Positions 1-8,275 of a stretch of DNA of 64,000 nt are shown piece by piece (position 1 is the first letter of the stretch; each line of letters starts with the position of its first letter). Below the pieces are notes generated by a model. The model was not told the DNA's origin and made no database searches. It saw only the letters and a program-made list of their open reading frames with translations. Where the stretch lies: contig JAIYAM010000060.1 of NCBI GenBank assembly GCA_027489065.1, positions 21,498-85,497 of the forward strand, read 5' to 3'. The stretch comes from Erythrobacteraceae bacterium. Lineage in GTDB: Bacteria; Pseudomonadota; Alphaproteobacteria; Sphingomonadales; Sphingomonadaceae. Position numbers and translations under genes: made by a program.

Positions 1-73
1 CTTCATCTCGCTGACCGAGAACCTGATGATGGTGGGCATGGCGCTGTGGATGCTGTGGGGGACGTCCGTCTAG
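1..73 (+). CDS. 3' end of a membrane protein, possibly O-antigen ligase/ExoQ-like (partial)
   Basis: The reading frame from base 2 is open to a TAG at 71-73 and encodes about 23 residues ending MLWGTSV. The fragment is hydrophobic, with one apparent membrane segment containing LTENLMMVG. A short polar-then-hydrophobic tail of this kind resembles the C-terminus of O-antigen ligase or ExoQ polysaccharide polymerases, but 23 residues are too few to identify a family. The gene begins upstream of the window. It converges on the BLUF gene, whose stop lies about 37 bases away. Confidence 0.4.
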   Translation, partial: FISLTENLMMVGMALWMLWGTSV

Positions 74-110
74 TTCGCCCCCCTGGCCAAGCGCCCGGCG
101 GTGGAGGCGA

Positions 111-512
111 TCAGCCGCCCGGGTTGGCCGCGCTCAGCCGGATGAACGGCGCGCGCAGGTCAGCCGGGCTAGCCGCCTCGAGCGCACCTGCCGCGACATC
201 CTCGGCCGACCAGAACAGCGACGGCGCCGTATCGTCGAGCATCGCCCAGTTGGGGAACAATCGCTCGCCCATGTCCTCGCTCAGCAGCAGTTCGACATTG
301 GCGTGGCGATCGTCCTCGCAGATGCGCGCATAGAGCGCATCGATCGCATCGGCGGGGCCTTCGATCAGTTGGAGATAGAGATCATGACGGCAAATCAGTG
401 CCCCGGTGATGCCCATCAGCGGATTGTTGCGCCGGGCGACCGACAGGATCCCCGCCAGCATGGAACGATCGAAGCCGAAAGGCTGCGAGCGATAGATGAT
501 GCGCTTTTCGAT
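111..512 (-). CDS. BLUF domain blue-light sensor, apparent ATC start
   Basis: Predicted 133-residue single-domain BLUF (sensor of blue light using FAD) protein. The flavin-binding pattern is clear: the tyrosine in IIYRSQ near the N-terminus, the NNPLMGITG loop, the glutamine in YLQLIEG and the tryptophan in FPNWAM. BLUF proteins reorganise the FAD-Gln-Tyr hydrogen-bond network on illumination and signal to partners. No output domain is present. The ORF track runs upstream to 782 only by entering the next gene. Between that gene's stop (614) and the BLUF core there is no in-frame ATG, GTG or TTG. A GGGGAG motif sits six bases before an ATC codon at 512-510, giving MEKRIIYRSQ, where a BLUF protein should begin. 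The family call is confident. The ATC start is inference and could be a sequencing error or a mutated ATG. Confidence 0.8.
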   Translation of the reverse strand: MEKRIIYRSQPFGFDRSMLAGILSVARRNNPLMGITGALICRHDLYLQLIEGPADAIDALYARICEDDRHANVELLLSEDMGERLFPNWAMLDDTAPSLFWSAEDVAAGALEAASPADLRAPFIRLSAANPGG

Positions 513-613
513 TGGAGGCTCCCCGCGTGACGTGATGTGCGTGAAGCTACGCGAAAGCGGGCGCGGGGGATAGCGGCGTGTTTTGCGTTCGCTCCGCCTA
601 CGGTCGCCACATC

Positions 614-1240
614 TCAGGTCGCGAGGATCGCCGGTCCGATCAGCCCCATCCACAAGGCCATTCCCGCAACCCCGCCGACGAGCGCGGATGACAAACTGGC
701 GATCCGGCCGGCCGGCATCGGCCGCGTCATCGTCCAGAGCCAGTACGCCAGCAGGGCGCAGAACTGAATCGCCACCAGCCATACAGGCGAAAGGCCGAGA
801 GCGGTTGCGGCGTTGTATTCATCGAAGTTGGGCGCGCCCTGAAACGCGGTGCCATCGAACCACGCCTTGGCCACCCAGAACAGGTAGGTCCCGCCGACCA
901 GAAAACGGATGGGCGCGGTAATCGCCAAAGCGAACGCCCATAGCGAGCGAGGTCGGCTGGTCAGGCCCCATGCAGCGATTCCCATCAAGGCGATCGTCAC
1001 GAGCGGGCCCGCCGATGCCTGCAATGCCACGGCCGTATCTGCGGCCAATCCGATTTCCGGCCCACCCGACACGCTTCCGGGGTTCATCCGAACGGGAAAA
1101 CCCAGTCCGAGTCCGACACAAAAGTGGCCCAGTTCGTGGAGGATTATGGCCGAGGGAGCCAGCAGAGCGCCCCAGCCCGCCAGAGCAAGGAGATCCCGCC
1201 AAGCCGGGCGCCGCGCGCGGGCTGCATTGTCGGTATCCAA
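614..1240 (-). CDS. M50-like membrane zinc metallopeptidase
   Basis: Predicted 208-residue polytopic membrane protein with an HExxH zinc-binding motif (ILHELGHF) inside the first hydrophobic segment, as in site-2-protease-like M50 peptidases. About five hydrophobic stretches follow. I see no clear NPDG-type second motif, so peptidase activity is likely but not certain, and the substrate is unknown. The ORF extends upstream into the acetyltransferase gene. A TTG at 1240 preceded by GGGGGA with six-base spacing is the best start (MDTDNAARAR). An ATG in another frame nearby gives only an out-of-frame ORF. Confidence 0.65.
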   Translation of the reverse strand: MDTDNAARARRPAWRDLLALAGWGALLAPSAIILHELGHFCVGLGLGFPVRMNPGSVSGGPEIGLAADTAVALQASAGPLVTIALMGIAAWGLTSRPRSLWAFALAITAPIRFLVGGTYLFWVAKAWFDGTAFQGAPNFDEYNAATALGLSPVWLVAIQFCALLAYWLWTMTRPMPAGRIASLSSALVGGVAGMALWMGLIGPAILAT

Positions 1241-1337
1241 GTGCCATCCCCCTGGTCGGTGCCCATCCGGAGTATTACTGGCAGGCTGGGATTGCGCAAC
1301 GGCGACCTTCGGGCCGATCGGGGCGACTATGCGATGC

Positions 1338-1886
1338 TCACCTCGCCAGCGGACCTTCCGCGAAGTCCTTGCGCGTGATTGCATAGGTCAGGTGCGGGAT
1401 CACCTCGCCCCCTGCCATGATCCGCTCCTCGCGGCGGTCGGTCAGCCGGGCGCCGATCTTCTCCAGTGCGCGGCGCGAGCGGGTGTTGGTTTCGCCCACC
1501 AGAAAGCGCACTTCCGCGACGCTGGCCAAAGCATGGGCCAGCATCAGGCGCTTCATTTCGTGGTTGTATCGCCCGCCCCAGTGCGAGCGGGCAAGGAAGG
1601 TCCAGCCGATCTCGACCGAACCGCCGTTCTCCTCCTCGAGCCCCTGAAATCGAGACGATCCGATCACCCTGCCGGTTTCGGCGTCGATCGCCACCAGCGC
1701 GCCCTTGTTCGCCAGCGCGTCCTCGAAGAAGGCGCGGAACACCGGCTCGCGCCAGCGGTCATGCGCTGGGTGCTGCTCCCAGATCAGCGGATCTGATGCG
1801 ACTGCGAAGAGCGCGTCCCAGTCGTCCGGGCGGAGCGGGCGCAGGCGGACATGCTCGCCCTCCAGCACCGGCTGGCGGCCGAGCAT
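1338..1886 (-). CDS. GNAT family N-acetyltransferase (RimJ/RimL-like)
   Basis: Predicted 182-residue GNAT acetyltransferase of the RimJ/RimL type, which transfers acetyl from acetyl-CoA to an amine. The N-terminus GEHVRLRPLRPDDWD is the typical first strand and helix. VEIGWTFLARSHWGGRYN covers the central beta-bulge region. NTRSRRALEKIGARL is the C-terminal acetyl-CoA-proximal motif. ATG at 1886 follows the aminotransferase stop by five bases, so the two are probably co-transcribed. The upstream extension in the ORF track is out-of-frame aminotransferase sequence. The substrate, protein or small amine, cannot be told from the sequence. Confidence 0.85.
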   Translation of the reverse strand: MLGRQPVLEGEHVRLRPLRPDDWDALFAVASDPLIWEQHPAHDRWREPVFRAFFEDALANKGALVAIDAETGRVIGSSRFQGLEEENGGSVEIGWTFLARSHWGGRYNHEMKRLMLAHALASVAEVRFLVGETNTRSRRALEKIGARLTDRREERIMAGGEVIPHLTYAITRKDFAEGPLAR

Positions 1887-1891
1887 TGCCG

Positions 1892-3070
1892 TTACTGCGC
1901 CACCGCCGCCAGCGCGGCGATGAACTTGGGCAGGTTCGAAGGGGTGAGCCCTGCGATGTTGATGCGGCCCGAGGCGGCCATGTAGATGCCGTGCTCCTCG
2001 CGAAGCGTGGCGACCTCCTCCTTGGTGATCGGCAGCATCGAGAACAGCCCGTTCTGCGTGCCCAGCGGGGTGAGGTCGACCCGCCCTGCCGTGCCCGCCG
2101 CCGCAAGGGCATCGCGCACCTCGCGCATCCGCGCGCGCATCGTATCGAGCTCGGCGAGCCACAGCCCGGTCAGTTCGGCATCGTTGAGCACGATCCGCAC
2201 CGCCGCGCCGCCGTGATCGGGCGGCATCGACCATGCCGCGCGGGCCAGCGCATTGGCGTTGGAGAAGGCGGTATCGAGGTCGCCCGGCTCCTTGGACATG
2301 ACGTAGAAGGCGCCGACGCGGTCGCGGTATTGGCCGAAGTTCTTGTCGCAGCTATGCGCGACGAAGGCTTCCGGCACGGCGGCGAGCACGGCGCGCATGC
2401 CGGCCGCGTCCTCCTCCATGCCGTGGCCCAGGCCCTGATAGGCGGAATCGATGATCGGGAAGGTGCCGCTTTTAGCGAAAGCTGCGGCGATCGCGGTCCA
2501 CTGGTCGGCGGTGTAATCAATGCCGGTCGGGTTGTGGCAGCAGGCGTGGAGCAGCACGGCCTCGTCCGGGCCCGCGCCGTTGATCGCGGCCAGCACCGCA
2601 TCGAGGTTCGCCGTGCCGTCGGGGTTGGCGTGTTCGAAGGGGGCAAGCTCCAACCCGAGATCGGCGAGGATCTGCGCGTGGTTCGGCCAGCTCGGCACGC
2701 CCATGTGGACGCGGCGGACGCCCGCCTTCTGGGCCATCGCAAGAGCGAGGCGGACGGCGCCCGTGCCGCCGGGGCTCTGCATGCCCTGAACGCGCCCGCC
2801 CATCGTGGGGTCACCCGCGCCGAAGATGTATGGCATCAGCGCGGTGACAAAGCCCATGTCGCCTTCCGGGCCGAGGTAGGACTTGCTCTCCTGCGTGTCG
2901 ACAAGGCGTTGCTCGGCCGCCTTGATCGCGGCGAACACCGGGGTCGCGCCGTCTTCGGTGCGGTAGACGCCCACGCCGAGGTCGATCTTCTCGGCGCGCG
3001 GGTCGGCAGCGTGGAGGCGGATCAGGGCGAGCAGCGCGTCGGGCGCCTGGGGGCTGAGTCGGTCAAGCAT
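1892..3070 (-). CDS. Aromatic/aspartate aminotransferase, class I PLP
   Basis: Predicted 392-residue PLP-dependent aminotransferase of the AspC/TyrB branch, interconverting aspartate or aromatic amino acids with their 2-oxo acids. Diagnostic features are IDLGVGVYRTEDG at the N-terminus, SYLGPEGDMGF, the HNPTGID substrate and cofactor loop, and the Schiff-base lysine in SCDKNFGQYRDRVG. The length matches the family (about 395). ATG at 3070 (MLDRLSPQ) is preferred over 3082. It is the first gene of a unit with the GNAT gene downstream. AspC and TyrB specificities cannot be separated by eye. Confidence 0.9.
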   Translation of the reverse strand: MLDRLSPQAPDALLALIRLHAADPRAEKIDLGVGVYRTEDGATPVFAAIKAAEQRLVDTQESKSYLGPEGDMGFVTALMPYIFGAGDPTMGGRVQGMQSPGGTGAVRLALAMAQKAGVRRVHMGVPSWPNHAQILADLGLELAPFEHANPDGTANLDAVLAAINGAGPDEAVLLHACCHNPTGIDYTADQWTAIAAAFAKSGTFPIIDSAYQGLGHGMEEDAAGMRAVLAAVPEAFVAHSCDKNFGQYRDRVGAFYVMSKEPGDLDTAFSNANALARAAWSMPPDHGGAAVRIVLNDAELTGLWLAELDTMRARMREVRDALAAAGTAGRVDLTPLGTQNGLFSMLPITKEEVATLREEHGIYMAASGRINIAGLTPSNLPKFIAALAAVAQ

Positions 3071-3141
3071 GGCCGAGCGCAATGCCGCCCCGCCCCGTTC
3101 GCCGCAACAGCGATTTCGCTTGGTTGCTCAGAAAGGCGTGC

Positions 3142-3927
3142 TCAGAACGGCACCCACTTCTGTTCCTTGGAGAACTTCATGTAGCCCGCATTGATCCCGA
3201 GCCGCAGCCCTGCGCCGACCCGGATCGGGATCAGCACCACGTCGCCGCGGCGCAGGTAGCTCGCGGTCAGCCCGCCGACGAAATAGGCCTGCCCCTCGCC
3301 CGAGGGGAAGCGGTTGAAGAGGGTCTCGGTATCGTAGAGGTTGTAAACCAGCACGAAGGTGTTGCCGGCATTGGCCCCGGCATCGAACCCGATCGACGGC
3401 CCGGTCCAGTAGACCTTCTGTTCGCCTTCGACCTTGTGGTGGAGCGTCCCCGAGCCATAGCGCGCGCCGACGATGAACGCCCCGCCCGCTTCGCGCCCGA
3501 CGATGTAGCCGTTGGGGCGGCCCTGCTTCTTGAGCAGGTCCTCGATCAGCTTGGCGAGGCCTTCTGCACCCTTGCCGAACACGCCTTCGGCCGCACCGAT
3601 GAGGTCGTCCTCGCCATAGGTTTCGGAGGTCGCGGCGGGCACGGCGTCGGGCAGGGGTGCGGCAGCCGTGGCGGGCGCGGCGTACTCGCTCCAATTGCCG
3701 GTCGGGTCGGCGGGGGCCGGTGTCGCGGGGGCAGTGGAGGGGGCGCTCGTCTGCGGCTGGGCAAGGTCGGCGTCGATCCCCTGATCGCTCATGGCGGCAT
3801 CGGGATCGACTTTCTGAAGATCCTGCGCCGCGACAGGCGCAGTCAGGGCGAGCGCCGCGAAGGCGCCCAGCATAAGACCCGCGAACTTGCGTCCGAGATC
3901 AGGGAAACGGGCGGTCATCACGTTCAT
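3142..3927 (-). CDS. eipA: EipA family envelope integrity protein (DUF1134)
   Basis: Predicted 261-residue secreted protein. Residues 1 to about 35 form a signal peptide ending APVAAQ. Next comes a proline/alanine-rich low-complexity stretch, and the C-terminal 150 residues are the DUF1134 domain, with GRPNGYIVGREAGGAF, YWTGPSIGFDAGAN and VLVYNLYDTETLF. EipA was described in Brucella as a periplasmic protein needed for envelope integrity, and Caulobacter has a homologue. The domain is a small beta barrel. The start MNVMTARF is chosen because the signal peptide follows directly. The ORF continues to 4368 only through the tRNA region. It is divergent from tRNA-Ser. Confidence 0.85.
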   Translation of the reverse strand: MNVMTARFPDLGRKFAGLMLGAFAALALTAPVAAQDLQKVDPDAAMSDQGIDADLAQPQTSAPSTAPATPAPADPTGNWSEYAAPATAAAPLPDAVPAATSETYGEDDLIGAAEGVFGKGAEGLAKLIEDLLKKQGRPNGYIVGREAGGAFIVGARYGSGTLHHKVEGEQKVYWTGPSIGFDAGANAGNTFVLVYNLYDTETLFNRFPSGEGQAYFVGGLTASYLRRGDVVLIPIRVGAGLRLGINAGYMKFSKEQKWVPF

Positions 3928-4137
3928 TATGCGGCCTCTCGCAAGCTCGGTCAGCCCCGGTTCTTTGCGCATCGCAGGAGAATCCTTGTCTCTGGCCCAT
4001 GCAACCGCTCGTCGCCGGACCGAATCGGATTTGCGACGAACCGTGCCCTCCTGCCGGGGCGAGGCTGAACGCCCGCCGAACCGCGCGCCGCTCCGAGGTG
4101 CTGCGCGAGGGGCCGCGGCTTTTTTGTCCGAGCCACC

Positions 4138-4166
4138 TTGCCGCTGACGCAATGCCCGACTATAGC
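4138..4166 (+). promoter_or_regulatory. sigma-70 promoter of tRNA-Ser
   Basis: TTGCCG at 4138-4143 and TATAGC at 4161-4166 are separated by exactly 17 bases. This matches housekeeping promoters of sphingomonads and other alphaproteobacteria. Initiation about seven bases later would give a leader of about 20 bases before the mature tRNA 5' end at 4195. Confidence 0.75.
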
Positions 4167-4194
4167 GCCGCCCTCGCAGCCAAGCGTTGTGCCC

Positions 4195-4285
4195 GGAGAC
4201 GTGGGTGAGTGGCTGAAACCAGTTCCCTGCTAAGGAACCGTACTCTATCAGGGTACCGAGGGTTCGAATCCCTCCGTCTCCGCCA
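4195..4285 (+). tRNA. tRNA-Ser (anticodon GCT)
   Basis: A complete class II tRNA with long variable arm. The acceptor arm GGAGACG pairs with CGTCTCC. The anticodon stem GTTCC/GGAAC carries a CTGCTAA loop with anticodon GCT at 4229-4231. The T arm contains GGTTCGAATCC, the discriminator is G, and CCA is encoded at 4283-4285. The anticodon and long variable arm identify a serine tRNA reading AGC/AGU. Confidence 0.97.
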
Positions 4286-4380
4286 CCTTTGCCCGAAATC
4301 GAAGCAGCATGTGCTGTGTCCCAGGCGCGCTGCGTCGATCGCTCGTGAGCGCCCGCACGGGCGCGCAAGGCATGCTCAGG

Positions 4381-5547
4381 CTAGTCGCGCAGCAACCCTG
4401 GCACAGCCAGAGCTTCCGCAAGGCCCGAGAGCGCGGCCGCAAGCGTCGCGCGTTCCTTGGCGAAACAGAAGCGCACCAGATGTGTCTCCGGCGCACCCGC
4501 GTAGAAGGCCGAGACCGGGATAGCGGCGACGCGCGCGTGATCGATGATCAATTCGCAGAACTGCGTGTCGGGGATCGTGATGCCGGAGGCCCGAAGGTCG
4601 ACCGTGACGAAGTAGGTCGCCGCGCTGGGCAGCACCGCGAGGCCGATTGCCGCGAGCCCCTCGGTGAGAAAATCCCGCGACGACTGGTGTTCGCGGCAGG
4701 CGGTGGCGATCCACGCGTCCTGGCTGTCCAGCCCCTCGGCAATCGCCCATTGCAGGTTCGGCGGGGTGGTGAAGGTGAGGAACTGGTGCGCCTTGGCGAG
4801 CACCCGCGCGAGCGGCGAGGCGGCGCACATCCAGCCGACCTTCCAACCCGTCAGCCCGAAGATCTTGCCCGCAGAGCCGATCTTGACGGTGCGCTCCTCC
4901 ATCCCGGGGAAGCTCATCAGCGAGCGGTGCGCCGCGCCGTCATAGACCAGCGCCTCCCAGACCTCGTCGCAGATCGCGATGATGTCGTGTGCAATGCAGA
5001 CCTCGGCGAGAAAGGCGAGGTCAGCTTCGGCGGCGCGCGTGCCCAGCGGGTTGAGGGGATCGTTGACAACGCACAGGCGCGTGCGCGGACCGATGCTGGC
5101 GGCCAGCTGCGCCCGGTCGATCCGTCCCGAGGGAAGGGTCAGGCGCACGGGCCGCGGCGTGCCTCCGGCCCGCAGCACGAGCGGAAGATAGGCGTCATAG
5201 AGCGGCTCGAACAGCAGCACCTCGTCGCCAGGGGCGATCAGCGCGAGCAGGCTCGCCGCCAACGCCTCGGTCGCGCCGGAGGTGACGACGATCCCGTCCG
5301 GGTCGAGCGCGAGGCCCTGCTGCCGTCCGTACCAGCGTGCGACCGCCGCGCGCAGCTCGGGCAGGCCGCCAGAGGGCGGATACTGGTTGGAACGCTCGTG
5401 CAGCGCCGCAGCGGCTGCGGCGATGACGGTTTCGTTGCGCGGCCCGTCGGGAAAACCCTGTCCCAGGTTGACCGCACCGGTCGCCCGGGCACGCGCGGAC
5501 GTCGCCTCGAAGATGGTGGTGGGCATGTCGCGGAAGATCGGGTTCAT
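4381..5547 (-). CDS. Class I aminotransferase (methionine/kynurenine aminotransferase-like)
   Basis: Predicted 388-residue PLP aminotransferase of the YbdL/KAT-like branch, acting on methionine, glutamine, kynurenine or aromatic acids. NLGQGFPDGP near the N-terminus, TSGATEALAAS and the Schiff-base motif GSAGKIFGLTGWKVGW are clear. The usual NNPHNPTG loop appears as NDPLNPLGT, an uncommon variant in a substrate and cofactor contact region. ATG at 5547 gives the normal family length; the upstream extension overlaps the TonB receptor region. It stands alone on the minus strand between tRNA-Ser and the receptor. Confidence 0.88.
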   Translation of the reverse strand: MNPIFRDMPTTIFEATSARARATGAVNLGQGFPDGPRNETVIAAAAAALHERSNQYPPSGGLPELRAAVARWYGRQQGLALDPDGIVVTSGATEALAASLLALIAPGDEVLLFEPLYDAYLPLVLRAGGTPRPVRLTLPSGRIDRAQLAASIGPRTRLCVVNDPLNPLGTRAAEADLAFLAEVCIAHDIIAICDEVWEALVYDGAAHRSLMSFPGMEERTVKIGSAGKIFGLTGWKVGWMCAASPLARVLAKAHQFLTFTTPPNLQWAIAEGLDSQDAWIATACREHQSSRDFLTEGLAAIGLAVLPSAATYFVTVDLRASGITIPDTQFCELIIDHARVAAIPVSAFYAGAPETHLVRFCFAKERATLAAALSGLAEALAVPGLLRD

Positions 5548-5623
5548 GGGCCGGGGCTTTCTCCTGACAGGCTGGATACCATGCAACGCGCAAGCCTGCG
5601 TACGCCCGCTGCCGGTCCCGGTA

Positions 5624-7582
5624 TCATAGATCGACACGCAGCTCGGCGAGCATGCGCCGGCTGGTGGAATACTGGAACGCCCCGTTGGAGCCGACCTGCC
5701 AGCCGTAATCGTTGAACAGGTTGGCGAGCTGGACGCGCAGCAGTGCGCGGGTCGAGCTGACCGAGAAGCGGTATCGCAGGCCGATGTCGAGCGTCTCACG
5801 CGGCGGCGCGGACAGGCTGTTGGGCACATTGCCGACCCGCGCCGAGAAGCTCTCGGCGGTGACGTCGAAGGACAATGGGCTCGTGCCCTGCGCCAGTCGC
5901 CAGTCGAGCGTGGCGATCGAGCGCCGGCGGATCGAACCCACCGGACGCGCGCCGATCGCGCCTTCGTCGACGAGCACCCCGCTGATTTTCGGATCGAGCA
6001 GCGCCGTGCCGAGCACCACGGTCACGCCCGGGCGCAGCGCCCCGGTCAGCGAGATCTCGGCGCCCTTGCTCGCCGAGGCGCCGAGATCCCGGTACAGCAG
6101 GTCGTTGTCGAGGTTGTAGTAGGGCTTGCGGATCCGGAACACGCCGGCGACGAGGCTGAGGTTGCCGGCAAGACCGTAACGCAGGCCGAAATCGACCTGG
6201 CTCGTCCTGATCGCGGGGGGAATCGTGCCACGGTTGCTGGCGTTCTGGGGCGCGGCGGCCACTTCCTCGAAGCCGCGCACATATCCGCCGTAAACCGACA
6301 ATCTCGGGTTGATCGTGTAATTGCCGGTGACGCTCCCGGTCACCGGCTGGCTGCGCGTCGCGGTGATCAGCCCGGCGCTGACGAAGTCGATCGTCTTCCT
6401 GTAGCGCGAACCGGAGATAGCCGCATCGAGCAGGAAGCGCCCGGGCCGCGTCAGCGTGTAGGCAAAGCCGAGCGTGGCCTGCGAGGAGGTGTCGGTGTCA
6501 TCGACACCGAGTGCGATCGCGGGCCTGGGCCGCTCGTCGGCGAAGGCCAGCGTGCTCGGACCCAGCGCAATGCGCTGCACCCCGCCGAACCGCCGGTCGC
6601 CGCTGCGCCCGCGCAGGCTGAGCGTCAGCCGATGCACAAGCGGCCCGTGGTCGAAGGCCCGCGCGACGCGGATCTCTCCGGAGAGCGTGCGATCGCGGTT
6701 GTTGCCATCGACCACCATCACCCGGTTGGCCACTGTGCCGTCGGGACGCAGGCCCGCAAAGAGGTCGGTGAAATTGGCGTCCACCCGCCGCTCGGCGCGG
6801 AACAGCCCGGCATCGATCTGCCAGTCGCGGAGCGGCAGGTGGGCGAGACCGCCATAGACCACTTGCGAATTGTCGCGCTGGGCCCAGCTCTGCCCGATCG
6901 TCTCGCGGCGCTTGATCCGCGGGGGCAGGTAGTCGCCGCCCGGGAAGATCGAGGGCGCGGCCTCGTCGTCATAGGTCCGGGTGCGGCCCCAGAAGCCAAC
7001 CACGCTGGCCCCCGCGTACGGCTCCCAGGCGAGCCCGCCCGAGGCGACCCACGATCTGAAATCGCCCCCCTCGTGCCGGTTCTGGCTGCGCACCGTCCCG
7101 CCCAGGTAGGTCCTGAGGCCCGGTGCCACTTCGAAGTTGCTGTCGACACTCGCGACAAGCGACCCGAATTGCCCCCGCTCAAGCAGGACCGTGAACTGAT
7201 CGGCATCGGCTGATGCGGAAAGGTCGAAATCGACAATCCCTGTCGGAGCGGGAAAGGGATAGCCCTGCGCGGCGATCCCCACGCGCACCCTGCTGCCGCG
7301 GATCAGACGATTGGGCAGGCGATCGACGGGTGCGAAGTACAGCCCCTCGATCCGTGCATTGCCCGCATCGACCGGGGAGAACCCCCGCACGTCCTCGTTG
7401 GAGTAAAGGCCGATCCGCTCGTTTCCGACCGACTGGCCGAAGGCATCATTGGCTTTGGTGACGACGTTGTCATCGACCTGCTGGGCGAGCGCCGTCCCGG
7501 GAAGCGTGGCCAGAAGGCCTGCCAAGCCGAGGACTTCCCGCCACCGAACACCGCTCATGGTTCCGATCATCCGCCTGTTCAT
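5624..7582 (-). CDS. TonB-dependent outer-membrane receptor
   Basis: Predicted 652-residue outer-membrane receptor with an N-terminal signal peptide ending GTALAQ. The plug domain (roughly residues 30-120) contains VVTKANDAFG, IGLYSNEDVRGFSP and ARIEGLYF. The rest is alternating beta-barrel sequence. Such receptors import siderophores, vitamin B12 or other scarce ligands using TonB energy. The C-terminal residues are RVDL, so the usual terminal aromatic residue is absent and leucine ends the barrel. Starts at 7582 (MNRRMIG) and 7558 (MSGVRW) are both plausible. No neighbouring gene indicates the ligand. Confidence 0.88.
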   Translation of the reverse strand: MNRRMIGTMSGVRWREVLGLAGLLATLPGTALAQQVDDNVVTKANDAFGQSVGNERIGLYSNEDVRGFSPVDAGNARIEGLYFAPVDRLPNRLIRGSRVRVGIAAQGYPFPAPTGIVDFDLSASADADQFTVLLERGQFGSLVASVDSNFEVAPGLRTYLGGTVRSQNRHEGGDFRSWVASGGLAWEPYAGASVVGFWGRTRTYDDEAAPSIFPGGDYLPPRIKRRETIGQSWAQRDNSQVVYGGLAHLPLRDWQIDAGLFRAERRVDANFTDLFAGLRPDGTVANRVMVVDGNNRDRTLSGEIRVARAFDHGPLVHRLTLSLRGRSGDRRFGGVQRIALGPSTLAFADERPRPAIALGVDDTDTSSQATLGFAYTLTRPGRFLLDAAISGSRYRKTIDFVSAGLITATRSQPVTGSVTGNYTINPRLSVYGGYVRGFEEVAAAPQNASNRGTIPPAIRTSQVDFGLRYGLAGNLSLVAGVFRIRKPYYNLDNDLLYRDLGASASKGAEISLTGALRPGVTVVLGTALLDPKISGVLVDEGAIGARPVGSIRRRSIATLDWRLAQGTSPLSFDVTAESFSARVGNVPNSLSAPPRETLDIGLRYRFSVSSTRALLRVQLANLFNDYGWQVGSNGAFQYSTSRRMLAELRVDL

Positions 7583-7846
7583 GCCGAACTCGGCATCCAG
7601 GGGGGCTTGCCGGGTTCGGGATAGGAAGGCGCTCTTGGCGAACAAACGATCCTGTTGCCACTAGTATCTTCCGCGATGGCGTAACGGCGAATGGTCGGAA
7701 AGCCGACTAGCCTCCAGCCTCGTCGCATCGCTGGGGCGGCTCGGGGTGCGTGCGTCCCCGCGCCCCGCTCCGCCTGTCCTATGTGAATGCCGCTCCCAAG
7801 GCCCCTCGCCAGCTTCCTGCCTGCCCATGCACAGGAGGACATTCCC

Positions 7847-8212
7847 ATGGCCGAATCCATCAACACCGACGAAACCCGCGAACTGATCGCCTCGAGCAAG
7901 GTCGAGGGCACCGCGGTCTACGATCCCGAAGGCGAACGCCTCGGGACCATCACCAACTTCATGGTCGACAAGCGTTCGGGCAAGGCGGAGTACGCCGTTC
8001 TGCAGTTCGGCGGGTTCCTCGGGGTCGGGGCCGATTACTACCCGGTGCCCTGGCAGATGCTCAGCTACAGCACCGATCACGGCGGCTATGTGGTCGATCT
8101 CGACAAGGACATGCTCGAAGACGCGCCGCGCTACGGCAATGACGATGCGGCGCCGCAATACGACGCCGACTACGACCGCGCGGTCTACACCTATTACGGT
8201 GTGACCTACTAA
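7847..8212 (+). CDS. PRC-barrel domain protein
   Basis: Predicted 121-residue soluble protein carrying one PRC-barrel domain. VEGTAVYDPEGERLGTI and FMVDKRSGKAEYAVL are the characteristic beta-barrel strands, followed by FLGVGADYYPVPW. The tail is acidic and tyrosine rich (DADYDRAVYTYYG). PRC-barrel proteins of this size are common stress-associated proteins in alphaproteobacteria, but their biochemical role is not settled. AGGAGG lies about ten bases before ATG 7847, which fixes the start. It is a single-gene unit followed by a hairpin. Confidence 0.85.
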   Translation: MAESINTDETRELIASSKVEGTAVYDPEGERLGTITNFMVDKRSGKAEYAVLQFGGFLGVGADYYPVPWQMLSYSTDHGGYVVDLDKDMLEDAPRYGNDDAAPQYDADYDRAVYTYYGVTY

Positions 8213-8224
8213 GACAGCTTGCGG

Positions 8225-8256
8225 CGGCCCCGCTCCTGTTTGCCGGAGCGGGGCCG
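8225..8256. terminator. Hairpin between convergent genes
   Basis: CGGCCCCGCTCC and GGAGCGGGGCCG form a perfect 12-bp stem with an eight-base loop, 12 bases after the PRC-barrel stop. The following sequence ATTTTCC is only weakly T-rich. It lies between convergent genes, so it may serve both directions. Confidence 0.65.
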
Positions 8257-8275
8257 TCACATTTTCCACAAAGCC

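Noticed and set aside
1466-3184. 572-codon plus-strand ORF
   Set aside because: Antisense to the aminotransferase; Arg/Gly/Ala-rich composition with no motif. High-GC shadow.
4300-4380. Second tRNA or integration site beside tRNA-Ser
   Set aside because: No second cloverleaf, no integrase and no direct repeat of the tRNA 3' end could be found in the window.
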